Part shown: positions 31,710 through 42,580 of the stretch, piece after piece
How the letters are laid out: each line of letters starts with the position of its first letter
Numbering within the stretch: the first letter of the stretch is position 1
Assembly (NCBI RefSeq): GCF_901482605.1
Contig: NZ_LR590481.1
Coordinates: 2,418,001 to 2,482,000, forward strand
From: Hathewaya histolytica
GTDB taxonomy: Bacteria; Bacillota; Clostridia; Clostridiales; Clostridiaceae
DNA: 64,000 nucleotides
Direction of reading: 5' to 3'
Made by a program: the position numbers and the translations under genes
Notes under the pieces: model-generated
What the model saw: only the letters and a program-made list of their open reading frames with translations
Database searches by the model: none
Told to the model about the DNA's origin: nothing

Positions 31710-31718
31710 TGATTTTCA
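31704..31718. promoter_or_regulatory. Fur-family (Fur/Zur) 7-1-7 operator
   Basis: TGAAAAT-G-ATTTTCA is a perfect 7-1-7 inverted repeat, differing from the Gram-positive Fur box (TGATAAT-N-ATTATCA) at one position per half. It overlaps the -35 of rpsD. In other bacteria zinc-free ribosomal protein paralogues are under Zur, so zinc-responsive control is the favoured reading; the half-sites resemble Fur more than Bacillus Zur boxes. Confidence 0.72.
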
Positions 31719-31734
31719 TTCGCTTTATTTGTGT

Positions 31735-31773
31735 AAAAAAAGAGATTATATAGATAATTCTTATATAATCTCT
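31735..31773. terminator. Terminator hairpin after cysS
   Basis: AGAGATTATATA, a 9-base loop and the complement, flanked by A and T runs on both sides, so it can terminate in either direction. It closes the ispD/cysS unit before the rpsD promoter. Confidence 0.88.
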
Positions 31774-31808
31774 TTTTCTCTTATACATACTAAAATTTTT
31801 ACTCAATA

Positions 31809-33218
31809 CTAATTTATCTTTTTCCATCTAACTCCCTGAGGCGTATCTTCTAGAACAATTCCTTTTCCTTTTAGCTTATCTCTTATTTCATCAGAAAGAG
31901 CCCAATTTTTATCTCTTCTAGCTTTTTGTCTTTCCTCAATTAATTGTTCTATTTCTTTTTCCAGATCACCTTTGGTAGATTTCTGAAGTATTCCAAGAGG
32001 TTGCCCCATTTCTCTTATAAGATTTAGAGAACTTTCTATTAACTCCTTAGATGAATTATTATCTACCTTTGTGTTAATCTCTTTGATGCAATCAAATATT
32101 ACTGATATACCATCTGCAGTATTGAAATCATCATCCATTTTCTCAATATACTTTTCTCTATATGTTTCTATATATTTTAAAGTTTTAGCTTCCTCTTCTC
32201 TTAGTTTTTGAGTTTCTACTTCCAACATTAAACTCTCTAGATTTGAAATCGTATTATATATTCTTTCTACCGAAGATTTTGCAGATTCTAAAAGTTCTTC
32301 ACTGAAATTCAGTTGGTTTCTATAGTGCGCTTGCATCATAAAAAATCTTATTACATCATAATCATATTTCTTTAAAGCATCTCTAGCTGTTAAGAAATTA
32401 TTTAAGGATTTAGACATCTTCTTATTATCAACATTTATATACGCTACATGCATCCAATAATTTGAAAATGATTTTCCAGTTCTACCTTCACTTTGAGCTA
32501 TCTCATTTTCATGATGTGGGAAAGTAAGATCCATGCCTCCACCATGTATATCAATAGTTTCACCTAGAAGTTTTTGTGACATACATGAACATTCAATATG
32601 CCATCCTGGTCTACCTTTTCCCCATGGTGATTCCCAGTAAGGTTCTTCTGGTTTTGCACTTTTCCATATAGCAAAATCCATTGGATTTTTCTTTCTCTCA
32701 TCTATACTAATTCTAGCACCTGACTGAAGTTCCTCTAAATTTTGTCCTGATAATTTACCATATTCATGAAACTTCTTAGTTTCAAAATACACATCTCCAT
32801 CAACTTCATAAGCATAACCTTTAACTATTAAATCTTGAACAAAGGATATAATTTCGTTCATATACTCAGTAGCTCTAGGATTTATAGTGGCTCTTTTAAT
32901 GTTTAAGTTATCTGCATCTGTATAGTACTCATTTATAAAATTATCACCTAGTTCTTTTATTGTAATGCTATCTTCATTAGCTTTCTTTATCATCTTGTCA
33001 TCTATATCAGTAAAATTTTGTATGAAATCAACTTCATATCCTCTGTATTCTAAATATCTTCTAATAGTATCAAACATTATAAATGTTCTTGCATTTCCTA
33101 TATGAAAAAAATTGTATACTGTAGGACCGCAAACATACATCTTTACCTTTCCTTCTTCAATAGGTACAAACTCTTCTTTTTTTCTTGTAAGAGTATTAAA
33201 TATCTTCACTAAATCCAC
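31809..33218 (-). CDS. cysS: Cysteinyl-tRNA synthetase
   Basis: Class I synthetase charging tRNA-Cys. The 469-residue protein has the zinc-coordinating [16 protein letters not shown] start with its HIGH-type motif (residues ~29-41), CSCMSQ and [20 protein letters not shown] as the other zinc-site blocks, and KKMSKS (about 266-271). The C-terminal DALR-like and tail domains are complete. It follows ispD with an AGGAGTGG-type SD. Confidence 0.96.
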   Translation of the reverse strand: MDLVKIFNTLTRKKEEFVPIEEGKVKMYVCGPTVYNFFHIGNARTFIMFDTIRRYLEYRGYEVDFIQNFTDIDDKMIKKANEDSITIKELGDNFINEYYTDADNLNIKRATINPRATEYMNEIISFVQDLIVKGYAYEVDGDVYFETKKFHEYGKLSGQNLEELQSGARISIDERKKNPMDFAIWKSAKPEEPYWESPWGKGRPGWHIECSCMSQKLLGETIDIHGGGMDLTFPHHENEIAQSEGRTGKSFSNYWMHVAYINVDNKKMSKSLNNFLTARDALKKYDYDVIRFFMMQAHYRNQLNFSEELLESAKSSVERIYNTISNLESLMLEVETQKLREEEAKTLKYIETYREKYIEKMDDDFNTADGISVIFDCIKEINTKVDNNSSKELIESSLNLIREMGQPLGILQKSTKGDLEKEIEQLIEERQKARRDKNWALSDEIRDKLKGKGIVLEDTPQGVRWKKIN

Positions 33219-33304
33219 TCCTTTGTTATAAATATTCTACAGCTATTACGTCCAATTAATTATTTTACCTGTATATAAGTATTATTTATTATAAATAAAA
33301 TTGT

Positions 33305-33337
33305 AAACTATACAAGTTATCTTATTTTGTATAGTTT
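33305..33337 (-). terminator. Terminator overlapping the end of ispD
   Basis: AAACTATACAA/TTGTATAGTTT (11 bp) forms across the ispD stop codon and is followed by ACAATTTTATTTAT. The left arm is coding sequence. Probably a moderate terminator before cysS. Confidence 0.55.
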
Positions 33338-34017
33338 TCCAATATACTTTCTCCTATTACTAAGTCTTCAGGAGTTGTTATTTTTATATTATCATAACTA
33401 CCTTCATACAAGTAAACTTTATCTCCTATATATTCTATAACAGAGGTATCATCTGTTACAATAATTTCTTGTTTTTTTGCTAGTTTATGTGCATCTAATA
33501 TTTTATTATATATAAAACACTGTGGTGTTTGAACCGAAAATAGCATATTTCTATCTAGGGTTTTAGCGGAAAAGTTATCTTCACTCTTAATTTTAATAGT
33601 ATCTTTAACCCCAACACCACATGCTGAGGCTCCATACATCTTAGCATATCTAATTCCTCTTTTAATAATTTCAGCAGTAACAAAAGGTCTAGCACCATCA
33701 TGTATTATAACAATATTACAAGGTTCCTTCTCTAAACAAAGAAGTCCATTTAAGACAGAATCCTGCCTCTCATTTCCTCCCGACACGATATTCTTAACCT
33801 TTTTAAAATTGTACTTTTCTACTATTTCATTCTTACAATATTCTTTTTCTTCATCACTTGCAACTAATACTAAACCGTGAATTTCTTCAATAGATTCAAA
33901 TACTTTTAGTGTGTGGTACAAAATAGGTCTATGTTGTAAATTTAAAAATTGCTTATTTATATTTTTATTCATTCTCCTACCTTTACCCGCTGCAAGTATA
34001 ATTGCATAATTCAACAT
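33322..34017 (-). CDS. ispD: 2-C-methyl-D-erythritol 4-phosphate cytidylyltransferase
   Basis: IspD adds CMP to methylerythritol phosphate in the MEP isoprenoid pathway. The 231-residue protein has the nucleotide-binding loop [12 protein letters not shown] (about 5-16), HDGARPFV, and the C-terminal VTDDTSVIE with ITTPEDL. The ATG at 34017 is preferred to a GTG at 34026 because AAGGTG lies between. The usual partner ispF is not in this window. Confidence 0.93.
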   Translation of the reverse strand: MLNYAIILAAGKGRRMNKNINKQFLNLQHRPILYHTLKVFESIEEIHGLVLVASDEEKEYCKNEIVEKYNFKKVKNIVSGGNERQDSVLNGLLCLEKEPCNIVIIHDGARPFVTAEIIKRGIRYAKMYGASACGVGVKDTIKIKSEDNFSAKTLDRNMLFSVQTPQCFIYNKILDAHKLAKKQEIIVTDDTSVIEYIGDKVYLYEGSYDNIKITTPEDLVIGESILENYTK

Positions 34018-34029
34018 TATATGCACCTT

Positions 34030-35130
34030 CTAATTATTCTTTCTTTTAGCAAAAATCATTCTTCCAGCTGCTGTTTGAAGTACTGATGTTACTTGGACAT
34101 CCATAAATTCACCAATATGTTTTTTAGCACCCTCTACCACTATCATAGTACCATCGTCTAAATAACCTATGCCTTGGCCTGATTCTTTACCATCTTTAAC
34201 TACCTGGATTTTCATTTCTTCTCCAGGCAACACTATAGGCTTTATAGCATTAGCAAGTTCATTTATATTAAGAACTTCTACACCTTGAAACTTAGCAACT
34301 TTGTTTAAATTATAGTCATTAGTTATTACTTTTCCATTTAAAGATTGTGCTAATTTTAAAAGTTTGCTATCAACTTCCTTAACATCCTTAAAGTCTGTTT
34401 CACTTATCTCTAACGGAAGTTTTAATTCAGTTTGCATTTTATTTAATATATCCAATCCTCTTCTTCCTCTAGTTCTTTTTAAATCATCAGAAGAGTCTGC
34501 TATATGTCTTAACTCTTCTAAAACAAATTCTGGTACTATAAGCACACCTTCAACAAAACCTGTTTGACATATATCAAGTATTCTACCATCTATAATCACC
34601 GATGTATCTAACACTTTAGAAGTACCCTTATTTTTGCTCTTTTTATCTTTAATTGAACTACTGGTCTTCTTTAAGCTAACAAAAAAACTATATATATCCT
34701 CTCTTTTTCTAACAGCTATATCTGTACATATTACAACAACTATAACGGTTATTATAATTGTTAAGAAGGTCCATAATATTGATTCTGTTTTAAGTTGATT
34801 TAAAAATAAAGTAGATATTATCAATCCTATTATTGCTCCCGCAGTACCAAATAATATTTCTCCAGCAGGCCTTTTTTGTAGAATTCTTTCTACATATTCT
34901 ATACCTGAAATAATATAATTAATAATAATAGGTGAAAATAAAAACAGTATGAATGCAAATGCTAAAGACAACAATATCATAAATATAACTTTATATGCCA
35001 TATTATTAGTTATAAAAAGCAGTGTATTATTTTTATTTATCAATTCCATTTTTAAAATTTGTTCTGATAGTATGTATCCTGTAACTCCTCCAGTTAAAGT
35101 AAACAGGACTTTTAAAATTTTCTTTAGCAA
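34030..35130 (-). CDS. PIN and TRAM domain membrane protein (YacL-like)
   Basis: This is the clostridial counterpart of Bacillus YacL, a PIN-TRAM protein of uncertain function. The 366-residue chain has four predicted membrane helices in the first ~125 residues, a PIN nuclease-like domain starting LDTSVIIDGRILDICQTG with acidic residues, and a C-terminal TRAM domain (GQGIGYLDDGTMIVVEGA). The start is TTG at 35130 with GGAGG 8 bases upstream; length equals Bacillus YacL. It precedes ispD. Confidence 0.88.
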   Translation of the reverse strand: MLKKILKVLFTLTGGVTGYILSEQILKMELINKNNTLLFITNNMAYKVIFMILLSLAFAFILFLFSPIIINYIISGIEYVERILQKRPAGEILFGTAGAIIGLIISTLFLNQLKTESILWTFLTIIITVIVVVICTDIAVRKREDIYSFFVSLKKTSSSIKDKKSKNKGTSKVLDTSVIIDGRILDICQTGFVEGVLIVPEFVLEELRHIADSSDDLKRTRGRRGLDILNKMQTELKLPLEISETDFKDVKEVDSKLLKLAQSLNGKVITNDYNLNKVAKFQGVEVLNINELANAIKPIVLPGEEMKIQVVKDGKESGQGIGYLDDGTMIVVEGAKKHIGEFMDVQVTSVLQTAAGRMIFAKRKNN

Positions 35131-35186
35131 CCACTTCACCTCCTTTAAAATTATTAACATTTTTTGTTTTACTATGCTTTTATTTT

Positions 35187-35215
35187 AATATATATTAATC
35201 GATCAACTATTTCAA
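35187..35215 (-). promoter_or_regulatory. Promoter for yacL-ispD
   Basis: TTGAAA, 17 bases and TATATT on the minus strand, about 57 bases before the yacL start. The rest of the gap to 35360 is AT-rich; a GGGGGAT stretch with a nine-codon TTG frame is present but unconvincing as a gene. Confidence 0.6.
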
Positions 35216-35360
35216 TAAAAACTCAATTTTTTAATATTTTGTTCAACAAGCTTTATCCCCCTATGAAAAATATACTATTTGCATTATCATAATATATGAA
35301 ATTGCAACTTACTGTTCTTTAGTTATTGACTACAATAGTTTTATAGGGGAGTTGATTTTA

Positions 35361-35744
35361 TTGAAAGATATTATTTTTGATGAATTTCAAAATTCAGTAT
35401 CTGATTGTCTCATAAGACACAAAAGTATATTAGATATTCTAACCAAACTTCAAGAGTCTGAATCTAGAATTAACAGAGCTGTTTGCAAATCTGTAACAAA
35501 TTGTGGTTGTGTAAAAATAACTGCAAAAAAACAAGAATATATTTTAGATAATGGAGAAATCAGTTTAGATTCACATTTACATGGAGAAATTTGTGATCAC
35601 TGTAGGGATATAATTGAAAGTGAGCTTGGAAATCACCTTTTTTATATAACTTCTCTTTGTAATTTAATAGATATAAACCTTTACGATGTACTTATTAAAG
35701 AACTTAATAAAATAGTTACCCTTGGAGAATATACATTAAGGTAA
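35361..35744 (+). CDS. Small clostridial protein of unknown function, possibly MazG-like
   Basis: This 127-residue protein is one of few plus-strand genes here. I use TTG at 35361 (MKDIIFDEFQNSVSDCLIRH) with GGGGAG upstream; another TTG at 35352 is possible. It is largely alpha-helical, with a central Cys-Gly-Cys (VTNCGCVKI) and CDHC. The second half (GEICDHCRDIIESELGNHLF, then SLCNLIDINLYDV) resembles the E-x-x-E...E-x-x-D layout of all-alpha NTP pyrophosphatases, but with N for the last D. I know it as a conserved neighbour of disA in clostridia; function is not established. Confidence 0.75.
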   Translation: MKDIIFDEFQNSVSDCLIRHKSILDILTKLQESESRINRAVCKSVTNCGCVKITAKKQEYILDNGEISLDSHLHGEICDHCRDIIESELGNHLFYITSLCNLIDINLYDVLIKELNKIVTLGEYTLR

Positions 35745-35773
35745 CGTATAAAACTTATACATTTATAAATTTA

Positions 35774-35804
35774 AAATATAGCACAAGTCACTTGTGCTAT
35801 ATTT
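35774..35804. terminator. Bidirectional terminator between the 35361 gene and disA
   Basis: AAATATAGCACAAGT and its complement form a 15-bp stem with almost no spacer between two convergent genes. The right arm includes the disA stop codon. T-rich sequence follows on the minus strand (TTTTAAATTTATA). Confidence 0.8.
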
Positions 35805-36870
35805 GTCTATCTAAAAGAAATTGTTCTCTTAATCGTTTTAATCCATTTTTAATTGCCTTTGCTCTTGCTTCGCCTATCCCCTCAACATTGTCTAATTGCT
35901 CATAAGAAGCCTCAACAATATTTTTAAGCTCATGAAAATTTTTAACTAAATTTTCAATAACACTAGAAGGTATTCTTGGAATTTTGTTTATCATTCTATA
36001 TCCTCTTGGAGATATTAATGTATCCACTAAAGGTACTCCATTATATCCTAATACCTTTGATAGAATCTCTAGATTTAATATTTCTTCTGAAGAAAGTTTT
36101 TGAACCTCTACATAAATATCCGTGTAAACTAGATCTTTTTGACAATAATCTCTAATTAAAAACATTCCTTCTTCTTCTATATTTCTAACTAATTCATTAA
36201 GTTGCATTGATATTAGCCTTCCTTCATTTCCAAGTTCACATATGTATCTTTCAATTTCTTCTACTATTCTCATTACCATTTCTATTCTTTGTATGGCTGT
36301 AACTACATCAAACAAAGTAACTAAATCCTGAAACTCAAGTAAATTCAAATTTATCATTATTCTATCTAAAACTGATACATATTTCTCTAGTGTTTGGATA
36401 GCCTGATTAGCCTTACCTAATATAACACTAGTATCTCTTATTACATATTTTAAATCTCCTTTATAAAGACTTATTATATTTCTTCTTTGAGATATAGCAA
36501 TAATAATGGCACTTGTTTGTTTTGCCACCCTATTTGCAGTTCTATGTCTTGTTCCAGTTTCTCCTGTTTGAAGTGATTGATCTGGCATTAATTGAGTATT
36601 GGCAAATAAAATCCTTTTTAAATCTGTACTTATTAATATTGCGCCATCCATTTTCGCAAGTTCATACACATATGCAGGAGAATACTCGGCATTAATATTG
36701 AAACCTCCATCTACAATGCTCAATACCTCTTCCCCATCACCTATAACTATAAGTCCACCGGTCTTAGCCCTTAGAATATTTTCAAGTCCCTCTCTTAAAT
36801 CTGTTCCTGGAGCCATAACTCTAAGTATATCCATAAGTTCCTTATCTTTTTTTAATCTCACATTACTCAC
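35797..36870 (-). CDS. disA: DNA integrity scanning protein / diadenylate cyclase DisA
   Basis: DisA makes cyclic di-AMP from two ATP and pauses at branched DNA. The 357-residue protein has the DAC domain with DGAILIS and GTRHRTANR catalytic motifs (about 75-115), a helical linker, and a C-terminal helix-hairpin-helix domain ([19 protein letters not shown]). It lies 3 bases downstream of radA, a conserved pair linking cyclic di-AMP to recombination repair. Confidence 0.97.
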   Translation of the reverse strand: MSNVRLKKDKELMDILRVMAPGTDLREGLENILRAKTGGLIVIGDGEEVLSIVDGGFNINAEYSPAYVYELAKMDGAILISTDLKRILFANTQLMPDQSLQTGETGTRHRTANRVAKQTSAIIIAISQRRNIISLYKGDLKYVIRDTSVILGKANQAIQTLEKYVSVLDRIMINLNLLEFQDLVTLFDVVTAIQRIEMVMRIVEEIERYICELGNEGRLISMQLNELVRNIEEEGMFLIRDYCQKDLVYTDIYVEVQKLSSEEILNLEILSKVLGYNGVPLVDTLISPRGYRMINKIPRIPSSVIENLVKNFHELKNIVEASYEQLDNVEGIGEARAKAIKNGLKRLREQFLLDRQI

Positions 36871-36873
36871 CCT

Positions 36874-38238
36874 TTAATTAAAAACTTTCCTTATGCATTC
36901 TCTAAGAGAACTAACATATATTATATTTATTTGATTGTTATCATCTATACTTATTTTATTCTTTTGTGGCACAATAAAATTTGTAAAGCCCAATTTTTTA
37001 CCTTCATTAACAATCTTTTCACAATGAGCGACTGGTCTTATTTCCCCAGTTAATCCTACCTCTCCTATTACTAAAGCCCTTTCCAGAATAATAGGTTTAT
37101 CTTTAACACTAGATAGAAGAGATATAGCTATACCAAGGTCACCATAGGTTCCATCTATATTTAATCCCCCTACTATATTTACATAAACATCAGCATTGTA
37201 AAAAGGTACTTTAAGTTTTTTCTCTAAAACCGCTAGTATTAAATTTAACCTCTGTGTATCTACCCCAACTGAGGTTCTTCTTGGCATTATAGCTTTAGTT
37301 TCACTTACTAAAGCTTGTATTTCCACAAGAACAGGTCTACTACCCTCTACAATTCCAATAACTGCAGAGCCTTCTTTTTTATAATTTGTATCTTCTAAAA
37401 ACACTTTGGAAGGATTTAAAACTTCCATAAGTCCTTCTCCTCTCATTTCAAAAACACCTATTTCACTAGTTGTTCCAAAACGATTTTTTATAGTTCTTAA
37501 TATCCTATATTCTTGAGTTCTTTCTCCTGAAAAATGAAGTACTGTATCTACCATATGTTCTAGTACTCTAGGACCAGCCAATTCCCCTTGCTTTGTGACA
37601 TGCGCTACTATAAATAAAGGTATGCTATTACTCTTTCCAATTCTCATAAGATCATTAGAGCATTCCCTTACTTGAGAAACACTTCCTGGAGCGGATGTTA
37701 ATGCTTCTTTGAAGAGAGTTTGAATTGAATCTATTATTACAAACACAGGTTTAATTTGATCTATTTGAAATTCTACATTTTCGATATTAGTCTCAGATAA
37801 TACAAATAAATTCTCACTATGTATATTTAATCTATCAGCCCTCATTTTGATTTGTTCTTCTGATTCTTCTCCAGACACATATAAAACTTTTCCATATTCA
37901 TTCGCTATATTTCCTGCTGTTTGTAGCAATAATGTTGATTTCCCTATACCTGGATCCCCTGATATTAAAGTTAAAGAGCCTTTTACTAGCCCTCCACCTA
38001 AAACTCTATTAAGTTCCTTTATATTAGTATTAAATCTCTCATATTCCCCAGATTTAATATTAATTATGCTCTTAGGTAACGAGTTGCTTCTTATACTTCC
38101 TCTAGAATTAGTACTCTGTTTTTGTTCTTTTTCCTCGGTTATGGTATTCCACTTTCCACACTCTGGACACTTACCGAGCCATTTTAAAGTTTCATATCCG
38201 CACTCTTGACATACAAATTTAGTTTTAATTTTTGCCAT
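36874..38238 (-). CDS. radA: DNA repair protein RadA
   Basis: RadA is a RecA-like helicase assisting branch migration. The 454-residue protein starts with a zinc finger (CQECGYETLKWLGKCPECGK, about 10-29), has Walker A GDPGIGKST, the RadA-specific KNRFG motif, and a C-terminal Lon-protease-like domain (VYVNIVGGLNIDGTYGDLG). It is transcribed ahead of disA. A TATAAT at 38280-38285 could be its -10 but the -35 is poor. Confidence 0.97.
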   Translation of the reverse strand: MAKIKTKFVCQECGYETLKWLGKCPECGKWNTITEEKEQKQSTNSRGSIRSNSLPKSIINIKSGEYERFNTNIKELNRVLGGGLVKGSLTLISGDPGIGKSTLLLQTAGNIANEYGKVLYVSGEESEEQIKMRADRLNIHSENLFVLSETNIENVEFQIDQIKPVFVIIDSIQTLFKEALTSAPGSVSQVRECSNDLMRIGKSNSIPLFIVAHVTKQGELAGPRVLEHMVDTVLHFSGERTQEYRILRTIKNRFGTTSEIGVFEMRGEGLMEVLNPSKVFLEDTNYKKEGSAVIGIVEGSRPVLVEIQALVSETKAIMPRRTSVGVDTQRLNLILAVLEKKLKVPFYNADVYVNIVGGLNIDGTYGDLGIAISLLSSVKDKPIILERALVIGEVGLTGEIRPVAHCEKIVNEGKKLGFTNFIVPQKNKISIDDNNQINIIYVSSLRECIRKVFN

Positions 38239-38404
38239 TGCATAGCTCTCCTAAGTAATGTTTATTATCAACAAGATAAATTATATACTTTATATGTAAT
38301 TATTTCTATAGATTTTTAATATTTCTAAATAAATAATTGCTTTTATTTAATATTATATTAATTAAATTAATCAGTGTACGATTATTCTATGTTTTATACC
38401 TTAA

Positions 38405-38440
38405 ATAAAAGAATAGTCCCTTTAAAGAGACTATTCTTTA
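38405..38440 (-). terminator. Intrinsic terminator after clpC
   Basis: AAAGAATAGTC(TC)...(GG)GACTATTCTTT stem followed by TTTTATTT on the minus strand. It separates the mcsA-mcsB-clpC operon from radA-disA. Confidence 0.82.
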
Positions 38441-38460
38441 GTAAAATAATCTATTAAAGC

Positions 38461-40902
38461 TTATTTTATAACTTTAAATATTATAGTCTTATTTTCAAAA
38501 TCTACAACAACCTTATCACCTTTTTTTATATTTCCACTTAATATCTCTTCTGAAAGCTTATCCTCTACAATTTTAGTTATAGCTCTCCTTAAAGGTCTTG
38601 CTCCATACTCTAAGTGTACCCCCTCTTCTGTTAAATGTTTTTGTGCTTCAGAAGTAAATTGTAAATAAATCTCCTTAGATTCTACCTTCTTTATAACCAT
38701 ATCTAACATTAATTTTACTATTTCTTTTAAATTATCTTCACCTAGAGGATGGAATACTATAATATCGTCAATTCTATTTAGAAACTCAGGTCTAAAATTT
38801 CTCTTTAAATCTTCCATCATATTTTCTTTAATTTTTTCGTACTCTCGTTCACTTTCTGTAGAACTTCTAGATGCAAATCCTAAAGTATTCTGTTTTTTTA
38901 ATGTAGCTGCACCCACATTTGAAGTCATTATTATTATGGTGTTTTTAAAATTAACTTGTTTTCCTTTACCATCAGTTAATATGCCATCTTCTAATATTTG
39001 GAGAAGAATATTAAAAACCTCTGGATGAGCTTTTTCTATTTCATCAAATAAAACCACAGAATAAGGCTTTCTTCTAACCTTTTCCGTTAATTGACCACCC
39101 TCTTCATAGCCAATATATCCTGGAGGAGAACCTATAAGCCTTGATACAGAATGTTTCTCCATATACTCCGACATATCAATTCTTATCATATTGTTTTCAT
39201 CACCAAACATAGCTTCTGCCAAAGCTTTTGATAATTCTGTTTTACCTACACCAGTAGGACCTAAAAATATAAAAGAGCCTACTGGTCTTTTCGGGTCTTT
39301 TAATCCCACTCTTGCTCTCCTAACCGCTCTTGAAATAGCATTAACAGCTTCATTTTGCCCTATTACCCTATTATGAAGTATATTTTCTAAATTGAGAAGT
39401 TTTTCAGACTCTTTTTCTGTTAACTTTTGTACTGGTATATGAGTCCATTTGGAAACTACACTTGCTATATGTTCCTCTGTAACCAATATTTCTTGAGACT
39501 CACTTAAAGTCGCCCAACTATTTTTAATATTGCCCAATTGTTTTTTCATTTCTTCCTCTTTATCTCTAAACCTAGCTGCCTTTTCAAAATCCTGAACTGC
39601 CACAGCATCAGACTTTTCTTTATTTATTTTTTCTAATTCTGCCTCTAAATTCTTGACATCCGGTGGTGCAGTTAGACTTTGTATCCTTACCTTAGATCCA
39701 GCCTCATCCACTAAATCTATAGCCTTATCTGGTAGATATCTATCCGTAATATACCTATCTGATAAAAAAACTGCAGCTTCTAATGCTTCATCAGTAATTT
39801 TAGCTCTATGATGGGCTTCATACTTATCTCTAAGACCTTTTAATATTTCAAGTGTCTCTTGTACTGAGGGTTCTCCAACGACCACTGGTTGAAATCTTCT
39901 TTCCAGTGCTGCATCTTTTTCTATATGCTTTCTATACTCATCTATAGTTGTAGCTCCTATACATTGAATTTCTCCTCTTGCTAAAGCAGGCTTCAAAATA
40001 TTAGATGCATCAATAGCCCCTTCTGCTCCCCCTGCTCCTATAATTGTGTGAATCTCATCTATGAAGAGAATTATATTCCCTGCCTTATAAATCTCCTCCA
40101 TAACTTTTTTAAGTCTCTCCTCAAATTCTCCCCTATACTTTGATCCTGCTATCATTGAAGATAAATCTAGTGTAACTACTCTTTTATCCTTTAATATTTC
40201 AGGGATATTGCCAAGTGATATTTTCTGTGCTAAACCTTCTGCCACTGCTGTTTTACCTACACCAGGTTCACCAATCAAGCAAGGATTATTTTTAATCCTC
40301 CTACATAATATCTCAAGAACTCTTTGTGTTTCATCATCTCTTCCTATTACAGGATCTAATTTCCCTTCTAAAGCCATATCAGTTAAATCTCTACCATACT
40401 TATCTAAAGTTGGTGTCTTATTTGAAGTTCTTTTTCTCTCTGACTTTGATGATCCATTATTGTAGCCTTGTAAGGAATCTATAACTTCAATTCTTAGTTT
40501 TTCAAAATCTATATTTAAAGTTTTTAATATTGTATATGCTACCCCCTCACCTTCTCTAATTAACGCAAGAAGTATATGCTCCGGAGATATATAATTATGT
40601 TTTAAATTTGAAGCTTCTAAGAGACTCATATCTAATAGTCTTTTAGTCCTTGGTGTCAGCGCAATCTCATTACTTAAAATAGGTATATCCCCTATACCCT
40701 CGTATTTTACAATAAGATTTTTTACTTCTTCATAATTTACTTTGAAATTATTTAAAAATAATTTAGCAACTCCATCCTCTTCTCGTAATAATCCTAATAA
40801 GATATGCTCTGTTCCAACATATCCATGATTAAGTTCTACAGCTGATTGCTGAGCATTCATTAAAACTCTCTGAGCTCTTTCTGTAAACTTATTAAACATC
40901 AT
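38461..40902 (-). CDS. clpC: ATP-dependent Clp protease ATPase subunit ClpC
   Basis: ClpC unfolds substrates, including arginine-phosphorylated proteins, for ClpP. The 813-residue protein has two Clp-N repeats, the first AAA module with GEPGVGKT, a middle domain with a UVR motif (about 415-450), and the second AAA module with GPTGVGKT and the LGFA ClpP-binding loop. The ATG at 40902 ([12 protein letters not shown]) follows GGAGGTG. It is the last gene of mcsA-mcsB-clpC. Confidence 0.97.
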   Translation of the reverse strand: MMFNKFTERAQRVLMNAQQSAVELNHGYVGTEHILLGLLREEDGVAKLFLNNFKVNYEEVKNLIVKYEGIGDIPILSNEIALTPRTKRLLDMSLLEASNLKHNYISPEHILLALIREGEGVAYTILKTLNIDFEKLRIEVIDSLQGYNNGSSKSERKRTSNKTPTLDKYGRDLTDMALEGKLDPVIGRDDETQRVLEILCRRIKNNPCLIGEPGVGKTAVAEGLAQKISLGNIPEILKDKRVVTLDLSSMIAGSKYRGEFEERLKKVMEEIYKAGNIILFIDEIHTIIGAGGAEGAIDASNILKPALARGEIQCIGATTIDEYRKHIEKDAALERRFQPVVVGEPSVQETLEILKGLRDKYEAHHRAKITDEALEAAVFLSDRYITDRYLPDKAIDLVDEAGSKVRIQSLTAPPDVKNLEAELEKINKEKSDAVAVQDFEKAARFRDKEEEMKKQLGNIKNSWATLSESQEILVTEEHIASVVSKWTHIPVQKLTEKESEKLLNLENILHNRVIGQNEAVNAISRAVRRARVGLKDPKRPVGSFIFLGPTGVGKTELSKALAEAMFGDENNMIRIDMSEYMEKHSVSRLIGSPPGYIGYEEGGQLTEKVRRKPYSVVLFDEIEKAHPEVFNILLQILEDGILTDGKGKQVNFKNTIIIMTSNVGAATLKKQNTLGFASRSSTESEREYEKIKENMMEDLKRNFRPEFLNRIDDIIVFHPLGEDNLKEIVKLMLDMVIKKVESKEIYLQFTSEAQKHLTEEGVHLEYGARPLRRAITKIVEDKLSEEILSGNIKKGDKVVVDFENKTIIFKVIK

Positions 40903-40930
40903 AAGAAAAAACACCTCCTGAGTTATATCT

Positions 40931-41947
40931 CTATAAAAATTTTAACTTTTCTTTTATGATTTCAGCTCTTTTTATATTAATAAATTTTTCATCTGTTTCA
41001 TTAAAAGTTTTAGATATATAGCTAGGGCTACAATTCAATAATAATTCGTTTATTATGCTATGAGGGATATTATTTATAAGCCCAAGTTCTATTCCCATTC
41101 TAACATTTGATAGAAGTTCTGACATCTCTGTAAAGCTCATAATAATTGAAGATTTTAATATGCCAAAAGATCTAAATATCTTATCTTGTAATTCATATTT
41201 ATAGTTAGTATATAACTTTTCTCTTGCTGTAAACTCACTCTTTTTTATCTGTTCTACTATAGCAGTTAAATTATTAATTATTTCTTCTTCTGAAAGTCCT
41301 AAAGTTATTTGATTTGAAATTTGATACAAATCTCCCTGTATCTTCGAACCTTCACCATATAATCCCCTTATTGTAATACCTAATTGAGCTAAATAGTTTA
41401 ATATTTTATTCATTTCCTTTTCCATGGAAAGAGCAGGAAGATGTATCATTACAGATGCCCTAAGTCCTGTACCGCAATTCGTTGGACATGATGTCAAATA
41501 GCCTAACTTTTCACTAAAAGCATATGACAGTTTTTCTTCTAATTTATCGTCTACTAAAGAAGCCTGATTATAAACCTCTTTGAGATTAAAACCTGAACTT
41601 ATGGCTTGGATTCTTATATGATCTTCTTCATTTATCATTATACTTATGGTTTCATCACTGTTAGTAATAAAAGCTGCTCTATCCTTATTGACTAAAAGTT
41701 TATTACTAATTAGATGCTTTTCCAAATATATCCTATTATCAAAATCATTATTCTCCCAAAGTTTTATTGTATTAAAGTTATAATCATCCTTCTTAAAGTT
41801 ATTTTCTATATTATCTATAATATCTTTACTTTTTAAAGGATTCAATCTATGAGGAAATGGTATTCCTTTTATATTTCTAGCTAATCTAACCCTGCTACTT
41901 ATTATAATATCATCTTGTTCTATTTCTGATTTTATCCAATTTTTCAT
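40931..41947 (-). CDS. mcsB: Protein arginine kinase McsB
   Basis: McsB phosphorylates arginines to mark proteins for ClpCP. The 338-residue protein has a phosphagen-kinase fold: [19 protein letters not shown] near the N-terminus and [20 protein letters not shown] (about 159-178) with the catalytic cysteine. It is somewhat shorter than Bacillus McsB at the C-terminus. It is 3 bases from mcsA and 28 from clpC. Confidence 0.95.
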   Translation of the reverse strand: MKNWIKSEIEQDDIIISSRVRLARNIKGIPFPHRLNPLKSKDIIDNIENNFKKDDYNFNTIKLWENNDFDNRIYLEKHLISNKLLVNKDRAAFITNSDETISIMINEEDHIRIQAISSGFNLKEVYNQASLVDDKLEEKLSYAFSEKLGYLTSCPTNCGTGLRASVMIHLPALSMEKEMNKILNYLAQLGITIRGLYGEGSKIQGDLYQISNQITLGLSEEEIINNLTAIVEQIKKSEFTAREKLYTNYKYELQDKIFRSFGILKSSIIMSFTEMSELLSNVRMGIELGLINNIPHSIINELLLNCSPSYISKTFNETDEKFINIKRAEIIKEKLKFL

Positions 41948-41950
41948 TTA

Positions 41951-42481
41951 TTATCCCTCCCATTCCTCTCTTTCTATTTTTCTTATTTTATCTCTTATCT
42001 CAGCCGCCTTTTCATACTCTTCTAATGCTATAGATTTTTGTAAGTCTTCTTTTAATTTTACCAAAACCCTTCTATCTTCAATATCTTTTGCCTGACTTTT
42101 CGGTAATTTACCCACATGCTCTATATTACCTTGAATTCTTTTCACTACAGGCAATAAGTTATCACAAAATTCCTCATAACATACACTGCATCCTAATAAC
42201 CCATTTTTTTTAAATTCATTATATGAAGTTCCACAGTTTTTACATATCAAATCTTGCTTATATTGTGATTGCGCTGTTTGACTTTTACTTATATAATCAA
42301 CAAGTCCGCCTAATAAACTTGGAAAAGAAAATAAATTTTCAGCTTCTAAATCATTACCAAAACCTATGGCACTACCTTCCTTTGCACACTTTTCACAAAG
42401 GTTTTGTTCTAACTTATGTCCATTTACTATTTTAGTAATATGAATGTTTGCCCTATTCTTATTACATCTTTCACAAAGCAT
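41951..42481 (-). CDS. mcsA: McsA, activator of McsB
   Basis: McsA stimulates the McsB kinase and binds zinc. The 176-residue protein has CxxC pairs at CERC, CEKC, CKNC and CSVC and a C-terminal UVR motif (QKSIALEEYEKAAEIRDKI, about 147-165). In most Firmicutes ctsR lies directly before mcsA; here the upstream gene is an unrelated 74-residue orphan. The ATG at 42481 has GGGAGTG. Confidence 0.94.
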   Translation of the reverse strand: MLCERCNKNRANIHITKIVNGHKLEQNLCEKCAKEGSAIGFGNDLEAENLFSFPSLLGGLVDYISKSQTAQSQYKQDLICKNCGTSYNEFKKNGLLGCSVCYEEFCDNLLPVVKRIQGNIEHVGKLPKSQAKDIEDRRVLVKLKEDLQKSIALEEYEKAAEIRDKIRKIEREEWEG

Positions 42482-42540
42482 ATATGCGTCACTCCCTTAT
42501 AATATTTTAATTTTACTTTCTTATACAATGTAAGTAATTA

Positions 42541-42580
42541 TACATAAAAGCATACTAAATCTTTAGTATGCTTTTATGTA
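42541..42580 (-). terminator. 19-bp perfect AT-rich inverted repeat before mcsA
   Basis: TACATAAAAGCATACTAAA and its complement are separated by two bases. On the minus strand it lies 12 bases after the orphan gene stop and about 60 bases upstream of mcsA. The T tract is weak, so it is a probable but not certain terminator. Confidence 0.55.

Noticed and set aside
42482-42528. TTGTAT-N18-TATTAT as an mcsA promoter
   Set aside because: The start would fall on or past the SD, leaving no room for the ribosome-binding site.
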